A stretch of DNA of 62,607 nt, taken from positions 1-62,607 of the forward strand of contig NZ_PIZU01000030.1 of NCBI RefSeq assembly GCF_002838065.1. Reading direction: 5' to 3'. The notes under the pieces are model-generated. The model was not told the DNA's origin, did not search any database, and saw only the letters and a program-made list of their open reading frames with translations. The first letter of the stretch is position 1. Each line of letters begins with the position of its first letter. This DNA comes from Mycobacterium hubeiense (lineage in GTDB: Bacteria > Actinomycetota > Actinomycetes > Mycobacteriales > Mycobacteriaceae). This document shows, piece after piece, positions 24,322 through 33,599 of this stretch. Made by a program: the position numbers and the translations under genes.

Positions 24322-24837
24322 TCAGACCTTCGCCGGTGGGCGGTAGAAGAGCACCAGCTGCCCGATGCCGCCGGCGAGGCCGAGCCCGAGCGAGATGATC
24401 AACCCCCACCAGCCGTGCAGGTAGTCGTAGAAGCCGGTGCCCGAGAACAGCGCGTAGTCGAGGCTGAGCTTGCCCGCCCCGATGGTCGCCACCGCCACCG
24501 CCGACGCCGCGAGCACCAGGTTGTACTCCCAGCCCTCCTTGACGATGAAAAAGCCGTTGGGCCGGTGCACCGTCCACGCGGCCACCAGCATCAGGGCGAC
24601 GAAGCCCGCCGCCGGGATCGGCGTGAGCAGCCCGACGGCCAGGCCGAGGCCCGCGGCCATCTCGGTGGTGGCGGCGATGCGGGCGTGCAACGTGCCCGGC
24701 TTCATGCCGATGCTCTCGAACCAACCGGCGGTGCCGGCGATCCGCCCGCCGCCGAAGAACTTGTTGTAACCGTGCGCGGCCATCGTCAGACCGAGCACCA
24801 GGCGCAGGATCAGCAGTCCGACATCGTAGGCACTCAT
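24322..24837 (-). CDS. DoxX family membrane protein, end of mce operon
   Basis: A 171-residue membrane protein with four TM helices: YDVGLLILRLVLGLTMAAHGYNKFFGGG (4-31) is the classic DoxX opening, followed by WFESIGM and HARIAATTEMAAGLGLAVGLLTP. DoxX proteins act in membrane-associated redox complexes. It lies 34 bp after the WS/DGAT-like gene on the same strand with no terminator between them, and the long hairpin directly follows. It is therefore probably the last cistron of the mce transcript. It is distinct from the DoxX protein at 7606-8139. Confidence 0.82.
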   Translation of the reverse strand: MSAYDVGLLILRLVLGLTMAAHGYNKFFGGGRIAGTAGWFESIGMKPGTLHARIAATTEMAAGLGLAVGLLTPIPAAGFVALMLVAAWTVHRPNGFFIVKEGWEYNLVLAASAVAVATIGAGKLSLDYALFSGTGFYDYLHGWWGLIISLGLGLAGGIGQLVLFYRPPAKV

Positions 24838-24871
24838 GCAACAGAATCTAGGCCATCTGTTAAGTCGGCGG

Positions 24872-26125
24872 CTAGTGGCCCAGCGCGGCGTCCAGTCGCT
24901 CGACGTAGGCGTCGACGTCCCCGATGGCCGACTCTGCGGCGTGCACGCTGACCGCGACGGTGGCGCCGATCCCGTGCACGCCGTGGGTCAGGCCCATCAT
25001 CGGTGACAGCCCCGGATAGCCGGCGGTGACGACGACGGGCGCGTCACCGAAGCGAAGATCGGCGGCGCCGCGGTTGACACTCGACACCACCGTGTTACCG
25101 GTGACGGTGTCCGAGCGCAGGGTGGGGTCGAATTGTGCAACGCCCCAACGCAACAGCGGCGCCGGCACGGCGGCGAACGCCTGACTCGCCGCCAGCATCG
25201 CCGGATGCTCGGCGCGCCGGCGACGCATCGCCAAGTCCTCGGCGATCCGGTCCCGACGTTCACCCACCGGCAACAACGGGTACAGACCGACGCTGACATT
25301 GCCGAAATGATTGTGCGCATGACGCGCACCGGTTTTCGCCATCGGCACCTCCGCGCCGAGCGTGGCCGGATCGTCGCCGAGCGCGCGCAGATGAGCCGCG
25401 AGCGCCTCTGCCACCGCCGTCAGCACCGCCACCGTCACCGTTGGCCCCGACAAATGCGCGCGGTGCCGGATCAGTGTGCGGACGCTGCGCACACCCGCAG
25501 GGCGTGCGTTGGTGCGCAGCGCCGGACGTGAGTCGGCTTGCGGCGGAACGAGTCCGGCGTCGGTATCGCGTACCAACCGCCGATGTGAGCGAGCCGCCCG
25601 ATAAGCCCGCCACGGCAGCACGGCACCCCGAAATCGCGGCGGCGACGGCACAGCGGGCACCGACCCGGCGCGACCCAACAGCAGGGCCGCCAACGCCGAC
25701 GACCGGATGCCGTCGCCGAGCGCGTGGGCGGCCTGCAGCACGACCACCGCGCCCGGCCCCGCCGCGCCGGGTATTCCGTCGACGGGCGTGAAAACATGCA
25801 GCTTCCACACCATCTCGGAAGCATCGAGCTGGCGCTCGGCCAGTCGCACGACCTCGTCCAGACATTCGCGCCACGTGCCGCCGGGGTGCACGGCGAATTG
25901 AGTGTCGTCGACGTCGCGCCGCACCCACGCCGGATACGTGAACACCCCGCGATCCTCGACGCGCACCGTCAGTTCGGGGCAGCTCTGGGCCCGGCCGCGC
26001 ACTTCCCGCATGGCCCGCGGCACATCGGCGGGCACACCGGCGAAGCCGTAGAGCAGAAACTGGTCGTTGGGAATCTTGGTCGACATCCAGTAGGTCTGGG
26101 CGTCGACCGCCGCCAACCGGGGCAT
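24872..26125 (-). CDS. WS/DGAT-like acyltransferase, active-site variant
   Basis: A 417-residue protein of the wax ester synthase/diacylglycerol acyltransferase family, with an N-terminal PF03007-like half and a C-terminal DUF1298-like half (NHFGNVSVGLYPLLPV, SSVNRG, PMMGLTHGVHGIG). The HHxxxDG motif is AHALGDG at 133-139: the first His is Ala, but the second His (His134) and Asp138-Gly139, thought to be the catalytic and structural residues, remain. Activity is therefore possible. Members make triacylglycerol or wax esters from acyl-CoA. ATG 26125 abuts the TAG of the upstream hydrolase gene, so it is part of the extended mce operon. Confidence 0.8.
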   Translation of the reverse strand: MPRLAAVDAQTYWMSTKIPNDQFLLYGFAGVPADVPRAMREVRGRAQSCPELTVRVEDRGVFTYPAWVRRDVDDTQFAVHPGGTWRECLDEVVRLAERQLDASEMVWKLHVFTPVDGIPGAAGPGAVVVLQAAHALGDGIRSSALAALLLGRAGSVPAVPSPPRFRGAVLPWRAYRAARSHRRLVRDTDAGLVPPQADSRPALRTNARPAGVRSVRTLIRHRAHLSGPTVTVAVLTAVAEALAAHLRALGDDPATLGAEVPMAKTGARHAHNHFGNVSVGLYPLLPVGERRDRIAEDLAMRRRRAEHPAMLAASQAFAAVPAPLLRWGVAQFDPTLRSDTVTGNTVVSSVNRGAADLRFGDAPVVVTAGYPGLSPMMGLTHGVHGIGATVAVSVHAAESAIGDVDAYVERLDAALGH

Positions 26126-27022
26126 CTAGCCTGCCGGCCCGATGAAGTCGAGGACGCGCCGCGCGACGGTGTCGGGCTGCTCGAGCTGCAGGAAGTGGCC
26201 GGCCTGACCGACGAGGGCGATGTCGCTTCCGTCGGGCAGCACTCGCTGCACCCACTGCGCGAAAGCTGAGGTGGCACAACCGTCGTCGGTCCCGTGTAGG
26301 TAGAGGGTGGGCAGCACCGGCGCGGAAAGCCAGTGCCGGTGAAGCTCCGCATACTGCGTCGGTGGCCGGCTGCCGCGGACCGTCGCCCGGTAGTACCCGA
26401 GTGCCGCCCGCCATCGCTCCGGCGCACCGATCGCGGCGTCGACGTGTCGCAGATCCTCCGTCGCGTTGTAACCCGGCGACCACTGCCGCCACAGCCGCGG
26501 CACCACCCACGACGCGGAACGGTCTGGCAGCCAAGGCAATTGGAAGTACATGATGTACCAGCTGCGCAGCGCCTGCGCCGGCAGCTGCGCAACAAGGCGG
26601 CCGGCCCGAGGTACGCGGCCCAACGGCCGGAACGACGCCGCGGGCGGCACCGACATGACGACCGCCTTGCGAAACGGGCTGTCGGGCATCGCAGAAAGCC
26701 CGGAGGCCGCGATGGCGCCCCAGTCGTGGCCGATGATGACGTCGCGACCCGTTGGCCCGGCGGCTTGCAACACCCGCAGCGCGTCGTCCATCAGTGCGCC
26801 GACGTGGTAGCTGCCGTCGGACGGAATAGACGACGGCACATAGCCCCGCATGAACGGCGCGACCACCCGCCATCCGGCGTCGGCCAACAGCGGCGCAGCC
26901 TTGCGCCACCCGTACGCGGTGTCCGGAAAGCCATGCAGGCACAAGGCAATCGGGCCGTCGTCAGGACCCCATGTCAGGGCTCGCAGCTGCACCGCGGGCG
27001 CGGAGACGTCGATCCAGCGCAC
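26126..27022 (-). CDS. Alpha/beta hydrolase, epoxide-hydrolase-like
   Basis: A 298-residue alpha/beta hydrolase with the oxyanion motif HGFPD (30-34) and an Asp nucleophile, Asp100 in GHDWG, as in epoxide hydrolases and haloalkane dehalogenases. A cap domain lies around residues 130-215. The acid is probably in HGTDDGC and the base is His in AGHFLQLE. HGFPD plus the Asp nucleophile favours an epoxide hydrolase; the two cap tyrosines cannot be assigned confidently. GTG 27022 is four bases after the mas gene stop, so it is co-transcribed with the mce genes. Confidence 0.85.
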   Translation of the reverse strand: MRWIDVSAPAVQLRALTWGPDDGPIALCLHGFPDTAYGWRKAAPLLADAGWRVVAPFMRGYVPSSIPSDGSYHVGALMDDALRVLQAAGPTGRDVIIGHDWGAIAASGLSAMPDSPFRKAVVMSVPPAASFRPLGRVPRAGRLVAQLPAQALRSWYIMYFQLPWLPDRSASWVVPRLWRQWSPGYNATEDLRHVDAAIGAPERWRAALGYYRATVRGSRPPTQYAELHRHWLSAPVLPTLYLHGTDDGCATSAFAQWVQRVLPDGSDIALVGQAGHFLQLEQPDTVARRVLDFIGPAG

Positions 27023-27026
27023 GGGC

Positions 27027-27656
27027 CTAGACGGGGTCGAACTTCGAGATCAGCCAGCGGTCGCCGACCTTATCCAGCGTCACCCGCACGCTCGACGCGG
27101 TGTTGGTGGGTGCTTCCTGTCCGACGGTCACCGTCTGGTTGATGAACAGCAGCACCACAGCATGATTCGGGTCGGCCGAGACCGACGCGGCCGCCGGCAC
27201 GGTCGCGACCGCGGAGATCTGCTTTTCCTTCGCCCCCGGGATCACCACATCGTTGGTCAGTGACGTGTAGGAGTCGCGGAACTCGCCAGTGAGCCGATCG
27301 CGGGCCCCGGTCAGTTGTTCCTCGACCTTGTCGGGCGCATACGACAGGATCGCCACGGTGCTGTCCTTGGCGGCCTGCACCGACTCCTGGGCCGCCCGTT
27401 CGGAATCGCGGACCGAGTTGTCTTGCCATTTCAGGTATCCCGCGCCAAGAGCCAACACCAGCGCGAGCGCCGGCAGCACGACGAAGGCCAATACCCGCGA
27501 CCAGTTCACCCGTCTTTTCGCGGATTCTTCGGCGGGTGCCTCCTCGTCGGCCTCGACCGCCTCGACCGCCTCGTCGATGGTCTCCTCCGTCTCCTCGGCG
27601 GGCACGTCTTTGCTTTCCTTCTCCACGTCCACGGTTTCCTCGGTTCGTTCGGTCAC
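27027..27656 (-). CDS. Mce-associated membrane protein, second copy (Mas)
   Basis: A 209-residue Mce-associated protein. It has an acidic cytoplasmic N-terminus (1-45, rich in Glu), one TM helix (about 54-74, LAFVVLPALALVLALGAGYL) and an extracytoplasmic SnoaL/NTF2-like domain ending VRVTLDKVGDRWLISKFDPV, the Mas signature. Such proteins stabilise Mce complexes, as OmamA does. GTG 27656 overlaps the first mas gene stop (GTGA). It is followed closely by the hydrolase gene. Confidence 0.88.
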   Translation of the reverse strand: MTERTEETVDVEKESKDVPAEETEETIDEAVEAVEADEEAPAEESAKRRVNWSRVLAFVVLPALALVLALGAGYLKWQDNSVRDSERAAQESVQAAKDSTVAILSYAPDKVEEQLTGARDRLTGEFRDSYTSLTNDVVIPGAKEKQISAVATVPAAASVSADPNHAVVLLFINQTVTVGQEAPTNTASSVRVTLDKVGDRWLISKFDPV

Positions 27657-28345
27657 GGCACGAACTCCACGTTGGACACCTTGGCTTCGTCTCCGATCTG
27701 CTGCACGGACAGCCGCATCCTCCAGGCCCGCGGTGCCTGCTCGGGCGCACCGGCGTTGCTGGTGTTGACGGTCACCGCGACAAGCACCTGGGCTTCGTTG
27801 TCGGAGACCGATTCAAGACCCGCCTCGGTGATCTTGCCGACCGACTTCGACTGCGCCTGCTTGACGACTTCCTTGAACGGCTGCGCGCGCCGCTCGAAGT
27901 CGTCGTAGAACGTGCCGGTCGCCGAGTCGAGGATGCGCTGCACGTCGGCGTCGACCTGCTGATGGTCGATGGTCGTCAGGTTCAGCGCGCCTTGGCGGCC
28001 GACCTGCAGGAAAAGCTGGCGCTGGTCCTCGGCCTGCTGCGACTGATAGGTCTGCAAACCCAGCCAGCCGACCAATCCCGCCAACGCCACGACCAACACC
28101 AGGCCGACGATGGTCGCCAGCTTCACGTGCGACATCGGCGGCTTGGGCGGAAACTCGTGCTTGCCACGCTTGGGCGGGGTCTCGTCGGCCTCATCGGCCT
28201 CATCGGCCTCGGCGGCCTCGGCGGCCTCGGCGGCCTTGGCCGCCTCAGCGACGTCCGTCGCCTCGGTGGCGGTGGACTCCGGCTCGGCGGCGTTCGAGGT
28301 TTCCTCGCTCAATTCCCCTTCGGGGGCAGCAGCATCGTCTGCCAT
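27653..28345 (-). CDS. Mce-associated membrane protein, first copy (Mas)
   Basis: A 230-residue Mce-associated protein with the same design: an acidic N-terminus, TM helix at about 75-96 (VKLATIVGLVLVVALAGLVGWL) and an extracytoplasmic domain ending RMRLSVQQIGDEAKVSNVEFVP. Residues 33-55 are tandem Ala-Ala-Glu and Ala-Asp-Glu triplets encoded by 9-bp DNA repeats (about 28185-28240). ATG 28345 with AGGAG lies 37 bp inside the mceF end. It probably helps assemble or stabilise the Mce transporter. Confidence 0.88.
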   Translation of the reverse strand: MADDAAAPEGELSEETSNAAEPESTATEATDVAEAAKAAEAAEAAEADEADEADETPPKRGKHEFPPKPPMSHVKLATIVGLVLVVALAGLVGWLGLQTYQSQQAEDQRQLFLQVGRQGALNLTTIDHQQVDADVQRILDSATGTFYDDFERRAQPFKEVVKQAQSKSVGKITEAGLESVSDNEAQVLVAVTVNTSNAGAPEQAPRAWRMRLSVQQIGDEAKVSNVEFVP

Positions 28346-29769
28346 GTTTGCTCCTCTGCGGCACTGTCAGCCAGGTTGGCTTGTGTGTACACACGCCCGT
28401 CCGGTCCAACGTACGTGCCGGTCGACGGGTCGTATTCGGCGGCCGCTAATGGCGGCGGCGCCGGACCCGGCGGCGGAGCTGCTTGCGCAGGTGGAGTGCC
28501 CGGCGGCACGTGCGGAATGGGCTGTCCGGACAGCGTCGCGTTCGGATCGCCCTTCCAGTTGTAACCGTCGTTGAGCGGCACGTAGTACTCAGAGCTCTCG
28601 CACTGCTTGACCGTGGGGGCGCGTTTGCCGGGCACCGTGATGCACGGCAGGTTGCGGGCGCCGCGCACGTTGAACGGCGCGTCTTGCGGGATCCGGCAGT
28701 ACACGTCGCCGGCCGGCCGATCGGGATAGTCCTCGAGCGACGGGTTGCGCTGCTGCTGGGCGGGCAGGAAGCCGGTGGTGCAGGGCGGCGGCAGGTTGAG
28801 ATTCAGGTTCAGGGTCAGGTAGTCGCCCATGTAGTCCTGTTTGGTGTTCGCCTTGGCCACGCCGATGGCCTGGGTGGTCGCGGTGCCCTGCGGCCGCAGC
28901 ACCAGCAGCTGCTCGATGCTGGGCTGATAGGTGACGGCGACCTCGCCGAGGCTTACCAGGTTGGCCAGCACGATCGGCAGCGTGGGCTGCAGCCGGTTGA
29001 ACAGCGCCTGCAGCTCGCCGGCCGCGCCGGGTCCCTTCTCCAGGATTCCGGCCACCGCCGGGTCCTGGGTTTGCAACTGGCCGGTGACGCTGGCCAGATT
29101 CGACGCCCAGGCGTGGATCGAATCCGCGGTGTCGGTCTGGGTGTCCAGCACGGGTTTGGACTGATCGATCAGCGTGGTCAGCGGGTCCAGGTTCTTACGC
29201 GCGTCGATGGCCAGCGTGGTTCCGGCGTCGACGAGCCGCGACAGCTCCGGGCCGAGTCCACCGACGGCCAGGTAGGCCTCGTCGACGGCCGTCTTGAGGT
29301 TGTCGCGCGGGATCGCCGCCAGGCCGCGGTTGGTGATGTCCAGCAACGTATTGATGTCGGTGGGGACCCTGGCGCGGTCCTGCGTGATCACGTCGCCGTC
29401 CTTGAGCACCGGCCCCTCGCCACTGCGCGGGATGAGCTGGACGAACTGTTCACCCACCGCCGACACGCTGTGCACTTCGGCGTCGACGTCCGCGGGGATC
29501 TTGATGTCCGATGTCAGCGACAGCTCCGCCTCGACACCGGTATCGGTCAGCTCCACGCTTTTCACCGTGCCGACTTCAGTGCCCCGATAGGTGACGTTGC
29601 CGCGGGGATACAGCCCGCCCGTCTCGGGCAGCTCCAACGTCACCCGGTACTGCCCGAAACCCATGAGTGCGGGCAGCCGCATGTAGCCGAAGACCATGAT
29701 TCCCAGCGCGACAAGCGCCAGCAGGCCGAAGATCAACAGCTGGATGACGATCTGTCTGGTCAATCGCAT
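28309..29769 (-). CDS. mceF: MceF family substrate-binding protein
   Basis: A 486-residue MCE protein. It has an N-terminal TM anchor (about 7-28), the MlaD/MCE domain (about 38-115, TLELPETGGLYPRGNVTYRGTEVG), the long helical MCE region rich in Asn/Asp/Gln heptads, then a Pro-rich tail ending in a Mce1F-like TGTYVGPDGRVYTQ block. In the MCE1 complex the six different Mce proteins form one hexameric tunnel that carries lipid to the YrbE permease. ATG 29769 is one base after the mceE stop. Confidence 0.92.
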   Translation of the reverse strand: MRLTRQIVIQLLIFGLLALVALGIMVFGYMRLPALMGFGQYRVTLELPETGGLYPRGNVTYRGTEVGTVKSVELTDTGVEAELSLTSDIKIPADVDAEVHSVSAVGEQFVQLIPRSGEGPVLKDGDVITQDRARVPTDINTLLDITNRGLAAIPRDNLKTAVDEAYLAVGGLGPELSRLVDAGTTLAIDARKNLDPLTTLIDQSKPVLDTQTDTADSIHAWASNLASVTGQLQTQDPAVAGILEKGPGAAGELQALFNRLQPTLPIVLANLVSLGEVAVTYQPSIEQLLVLRPQGTATTQAIGVAKANTKQDYMGDYLTLNLNLNLPPPCTTGFLPAQQQRNPSLEDYPDRPAGDVYCRIPQDAPFNVRGARNLPCITVPGKRAPTVKQCESSEYYVPLNDGYNWKGDPNATLSGQPIPHVPPGTPPAQAAPPPGPAPPPLAAAEYDPSTGTYVGPDGRVYTQANLADSAAEEQTWQTMLLPPKGN

Positions 29770-29770
29770 G

Positions 29771-30925
29771 TCACGGCCCCTGATCCCAGCGATACGCCGC
29801 GAGCAACGGATTGCCGCCAGGCGGCGGGACGTGATGATTGCACGGGCTGGGCAGCTGGCCGATGGTGCGGCCCCACTGCAGTTCCAACCAGGTCAGGTTG
29901 CACTCGAACCGCGTTCCGGTGAACAACCCCTGGTCGATTCGGCTCAACGTCATGTCGACGATCAGCGACAGGTTGGCGTAGTCGCCGCGGATCCAGTTGT
30001 GCAGCGTCTCCTTCGGGAACGGGAACGTGGGCAAAAAGCTCAACGCGCGGGTGAGCGCCGGACCCGCGTTGGCGAGTGATTCCAGCACGGGGCCAAGGTC
30101 TTTGAGCTCCTGAACCAGCGCTTCCTTGGTCTGGTTGACCGAATCGGCGGCCAGCGCACTGAACCTGCCCAGCTGCGCGAGCGCCTCGGTGAGATTGTTG
30201 CGCTGATCCTTGAGCACGTTGAGCGCGTTCGGGATCGTCCGTAATGCGTTGTCCACCACCGGCTTCTGCTCGGCGAACTGGCCGACCAGGTTGTTCACGC
30301 TCTCGTTGGCGGCGATGATGTCGTTCTTCTGGTCGTTGACGTAGGCGATGAACCGGTCCAGCTGCTCGATCAGGCTGCGCAGCTCGGCCTCCCGGCCTGC
30401 CCACGCGCTGCTGAACGCCTCGGTGATGTCCTGAACGTTGCCGATCCCACCGCCGTTGAGCAGCAACGAGATCGACGCCAGCGTCTGCTCGGTGCTCGGG
30501 TACTTGCTGCCCGACGACAACGGGATCAGCGAACCTTCGCGCAGCCTGCCCTCCGGCGGCACGTCCGTCGGAGGCGCCAATTCGATGTGCAGGGAACCCA
30601 GCAGGCTGGTCTGACCGAGCTTGGCCGTCGCGTTGGCGGGCAGTTCGACATTGCCGTTGAGCGTCATGGTGACCAGCGCGTGCCAGCCCTGACGCTCGAT
30701 CTTCGTCACATTGCCTACCGTGACGTCGCCGACGCGCACGCGGGAGTTGGGCTCGATGTTGTCCACGTCGGGCATCTGCGCCTGGATGGTGAACGCGCCG
30801 GGGCCCTGGCCTTCCACGCCCGGTAGCGGAATCGAGTTCAGCCCTTGCCAATTGGCGCAGCCGGATACTGCGAATGCCAGCGCCAGCATTACCGCTGCCA
30901 CGCGAATCCAGTGCCGGCGCATCAT
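29771..30925 (-). CDS. mceE: MceE family lipoprotein
   Basis: A 384-residue MCE protein that is a lipoprotein: the signal peptide 1-22 ends in lipobox AVSGC with Cys23 as the acylated residue, as in LprK. The MCE domain follows (about 45-115, IQAQMPDVDNIEPNSRVRVGDVTVG), then a helical coiled region and a Cys-containing C-terminus (FECNLTWLELQWGR). It is the lipid-anchored subunit of the Mce hexamer. ATG 30925 overlaps the mceD stop (ATGA). Confidence 0.92.
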   Translation of the reverse strand: MMRRHWIRVAAVMLALAFAVSGCANWQGLNSIPLPGVEGQGPGAFTIQAQMPDVDNIEPNSRVRVGDVTVGNVTKIERQGWHALVTMTLNGNVELPANATAKLGQTSLLGSLHIELAPPTDVPPEGRLREGSLIPLSSGSKYPSTEQTLASISLLLNGGGIGNVQDITEAFSSAWAGREAELRSLIEQLDRFIAYVNDQKNDIIAANESVNNLVGQFAEQKPVVDNALRTIPNALNVLKDQRNNLTEALAQLGRFSALAADSVNQTKEALVQELKDLGPVLESLANAGPALTRALSFLPTFPFPKETLHNWIRGDYANLSLIVDMTLSRIDQGLFTGTRFECNLTWLELQWGRTIGQLPSPCNHHVPPPGGNPLLAAYRWDQGP

Positions 30926-32247
30926 GATCCGGCTCCCGCTGGCACCATCAGACCGCGCAGGCCGTCGGCCGGGTCGGGGGTGGTCGGCGCCTCAGCCGCG
31001 AGCGGCGGACCGGGCGGGGCGCCGTGTGCCGGCGGGGTGCCGTCCATCGGAGGCGGAGGGGCCGGCGGGCCTTGCGGCGGAATGTAATCGGGCCGCATCC
31101 ACTCCTCGCTGTAGGTGATCTCGTTCGGCCGCGCGGAGGCGCCGACGAACAGGTTCTGGCCGATCGGCGGGAAGTTGTACTGGCGGTTCTTGATGATCGG
31201 CGCCAGGTACTGCACGCACAGCTTCGCCGACTGCTCGGCGCCCAGCCGCGACGCCGCCTGCACCGCACCGCAGAGGAAGCTGATCGGATCGGCGAAGTTG
31301 TTGACCGCCAGCACCGCGCTCGCCGCGCCCTGGGCGGGCTGGTAGACGTTCACGTAGTTCTGGAATGTGTTGGGTGCCACGTGCAGGAACTGCTTGACGT
31401 CGTCGAGGCTGTCGGTCAGCGCCTGGGTCACTCCGGCCAGCTTGTCCGACGTCGTGCCCAGGGCCTCACGGTTGTCGGCGACGAAGGTCTGCACCTCGCC
31501 GACGACGGCGTTGAGATCCCTGACGGCGTCGGCGACTTCGTCGGGGTTGTCGGCGAGCACCCCGGTCACCGATGCCAGGTTCTGGTTGAGCTGCCGCATC
31601 AGGTTGGTGCTGTCCTGCAACGCCGAGACCAGGATCGACAGGTTCTTGACGGTGGAGAAGATGTCGGTGCTCTTGTCGCCGAGCGCCGAAAACGCTTGCG
31701 ACAGTTTGATGATGGTGTCGCGGATGTTGGCGCCCTGGCCGCGCAGGTTGTCGGCGGCGGTGTTGATGACCGAGCCCAGCGGGCTGACCCCGCCGGGTTC
31801 GGTGGGCTGCAACTGCTCGGACAGCCGCTCCAGCTGCTGGCGGAAGGTGTCCCACTCCACCGGAACCACGGTGCGTTCGCGCGGGATGACGGCGTTGTCT
31901 TCCATCTTCGGTCCGCCGGTGTAGACGGGCGTGAGCTGGATGGCGCGCGAGGTCACCAGCGTCGGCGACAGGATCGCGGCATTGGCGTCGGCGGGCACGT
32001 CGTGTTTGCCGTCGTACCAGAACGAGATCTTGACCCGCTCGGGTTCCGGCTCGATCTTTTCGATCTTGCCGACCGTCACACCGAGGATGCGGACGTCGTC
32101 GCCGACGTAGATGCCGTTGCTGTTCTCGAAATACCCGACGACGTCGACACGGTTGAGCGGTCCGGTGGACCGCAACAACACCGCGCCACCGGCCACCAGC
32201 AGCAGGGCGAGGGCGACGCCCAACCAGGTACGCGCGTTGCGGATCAT
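30922..32247 (-). CDS. mceD: MceD family protein
   Basis: A 441-residue MCE protein with an N-terminal TM segment (about 8-26), the MCE domain (about 36-112, VVGYFENSNGIYVGDDVRILGVTVG), long alpha-helical repeats (NLSILVSALQDSTNLMRQLNQNLASVTGVL) and a Pro-rich C-terminus ending GLRGLMVPAGAGS, as in Mce1D. ATG 32247 overlaps the mceC stop by 4 bp. It is a subunit of the lipid-import tunnel. Confidence 0.92.
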   Translation of the reverse strand: MIRNARTWLGVALALLLVAGGAVLLRSTGPLNRVDVVGYFENSNGIYVGDDVRILGVTVGKIEKIEPEPERVKISFWYDGKHDVPADANAAILSPTLVTSRAIQLTPVYTGGPKMEDNAVIPRERTVVPVEWDTFRQQLERLSEQLQPTEPGGVSPLGSVINTAADNLRGQGANIRDTIIKLSQAFSALGDKSTDIFSTVKNLSILVSALQDSTNLMRQLNQNLASVTGVLADNPDEVADAVRDLNAVVGEVQTFVADNREALGTTSDKLAGVTQALTDSLDDVKQFLHVAPNTFQNYVNVYQPAQGAASAVLAVNNFADPISFLCGAVQAASRLGAEQSAKLCVQYLAPIIKNRQYNFPPIGQNLFVGASARPNEITYSEEWMRPDYIPPQGPPAPPPPMDGTPPAHGAPPGPPLAAEAPTTPDPADGLRGLMVPAGAGS

Positions 32248-33599
32248 GATCCGGCCTCCGCGGGTAGATGCGGCACGGCCTCACCCGGCGCCGGCACGAA
32301 AACCGGGTTGGGCGTGGGCAGCGGAATCGACTGCTGCCCCGGCGGCGCCTCGGCAGGCGGACCCGGCGGCGGACCACCGGGCGGCGGCGCGGGCGGCGGC
32401 TCGCGGTACGGGTAGCAGCCGGGGCCGGGCAGCGGGATGCCCGGCGGACCGCAATGTCGGTCTTCGGGATTGCCGGTGATGGCATCAGGCAGCGTCATGG
32501 GTGGATCCCCGCCCTGACCGGTGCGCGGATACGGCATCGGCATCGCCGGGGTGCCGGGCTGGCCGATCTGCGGATCGGAGCGCTCGGACGGCAGCAACAC
32601 GTTGGGGTCCAGACCCAGATCGGAGAACGCCGCATCGATGAACGGCTGAACGAACTGTCCCGGCAGCAGATTGACGATCCAGTTCTTGAAGAACGGGCCC
32701 GACGACACCGATTCGCCCAGCGACATCGCATAGGAGTTGAGGAGGTTCAGCCCCTTCTGCACCCGTTCCTTGCGGTTGTCGATGATCGTCAGCACCCCGT
32801 TGAGCTTGTCCAGCGCCGGTCTCAGCGTGGCGCGGTTCTCGGCGATGAAGCCCTGCAGCTGCTGGCTCAGCGCGGAGATGCTGCCCGAAATCTGGTCCAG
32901 CGCAGCGCTTTGGGTTTCCAGCTGGAACAGCAGTGCGTTGGTGTTGGCGACCAGACTGACCACCTGATTGCTGCGCTCGGCCAGCACCTTGGTCGCCTTG
33001 TTGGCGTTGGTGAGCAGCTGACGCAACTCGGCGTCGCGTTCGTTGAGGGTCTCCGAGAACCGGGCCACCCCCTCGACGGCGATCCGCAGTTCGGGCGGAG
33101 TCTCGGAGAACGTGTCCGCCAAAACCCGTAGCGAGTCGGACAATTGGTCGGTGTTGAGCCCGCTGATCGTCGTCGCGAGATCGCCGAGCGCTTCGGGCAG
33201 CTGATACGGCGACGTCGTGCGCTCCAGGGGAATCGTGCCCTCCTGGCGTCCGTCGCCGCGGGAGGTGACCTCCAGGATCTTCGCGCCCAGCAGACCTTTC
33301 GTCTTGATCGCCGCCTCGCTGCGATCACCGAGCCGGACGTTGTTGTCGACGTCGAACTTGACCAGCACCTGCGGCCCGTCCAGCTCGATTCCCGTCACCT
33401 CGCCGACCCCGAAACCCGAAACCTGCACGTTCGCACCGGTTGTCAGCCCACCGGCCTCGGCGAAGTGCGCCGAGTACTCGGTGCGGGGGTTCAGGAACGG
33501 GATCTTGTCGTACTGCAGCGACAGCAGCACGATGCCGGCCGTCAACCCCAGCCCGATGGCGCCCATCACGAATGGGTTGCGTTCGGAGAATGGTTTCAT
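32244..33599 (-). CDS. mceC: MceC family protein
   Basis: A 451-residue MCE protein. It opens MKPFSERNPFVMGAIGLGL, the typical MceC start, with a TM segment at about 10-29. The MCE domain (about 40-118) and helical coiled region are followed by a Pro/Gly-rich tail of roughly 110 residues (PPPAPPPGGPPPGPP). The ATG at 33599 overlaps the mceB stop (ATGA), so the longer open frame is rejected. It is a subunit of the Mce hexamer. Confidence 0.92.
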   Translation of the reverse strand: MKPFSERNPFVMGAIGLGLTAGIVLLSLQYDKIPFLNPRTEYSAHFAEAGGLTTGANVQVSGFGVGEVTGIELDGPQVLVKFDVDNNVRLGDRSEAAIKTKGLLGAKILEVTSRGDGRQEGTIPLERTTSPYQLPEALGDLATTISGLNTDQLSDSLRVLADTFSETPPELRIAVEGVARFSETLNERDAELRQLLTNANKATKVLAERSNQVVSLVANTNALLFQLETQSAALDQISGSISALSQQLQGFIAENRATLRPALDKLNGVLTIIDNRKERVQKGLNLLNSYAMSLGESVSSGPFFKNWIVNLLPGQFVQPFIDAAFSDLGLDPNVLLPSERSDPQIGQPGTPAMPMPYPRTGQGGDPPMTLPDAITGNPEDRHCGPPGIPLPGPGCYPYREPPPAPPPGGPPPGPPAEAPPGQQSIPLPTPNPVFVPAPGEAVPHLPAEAGS

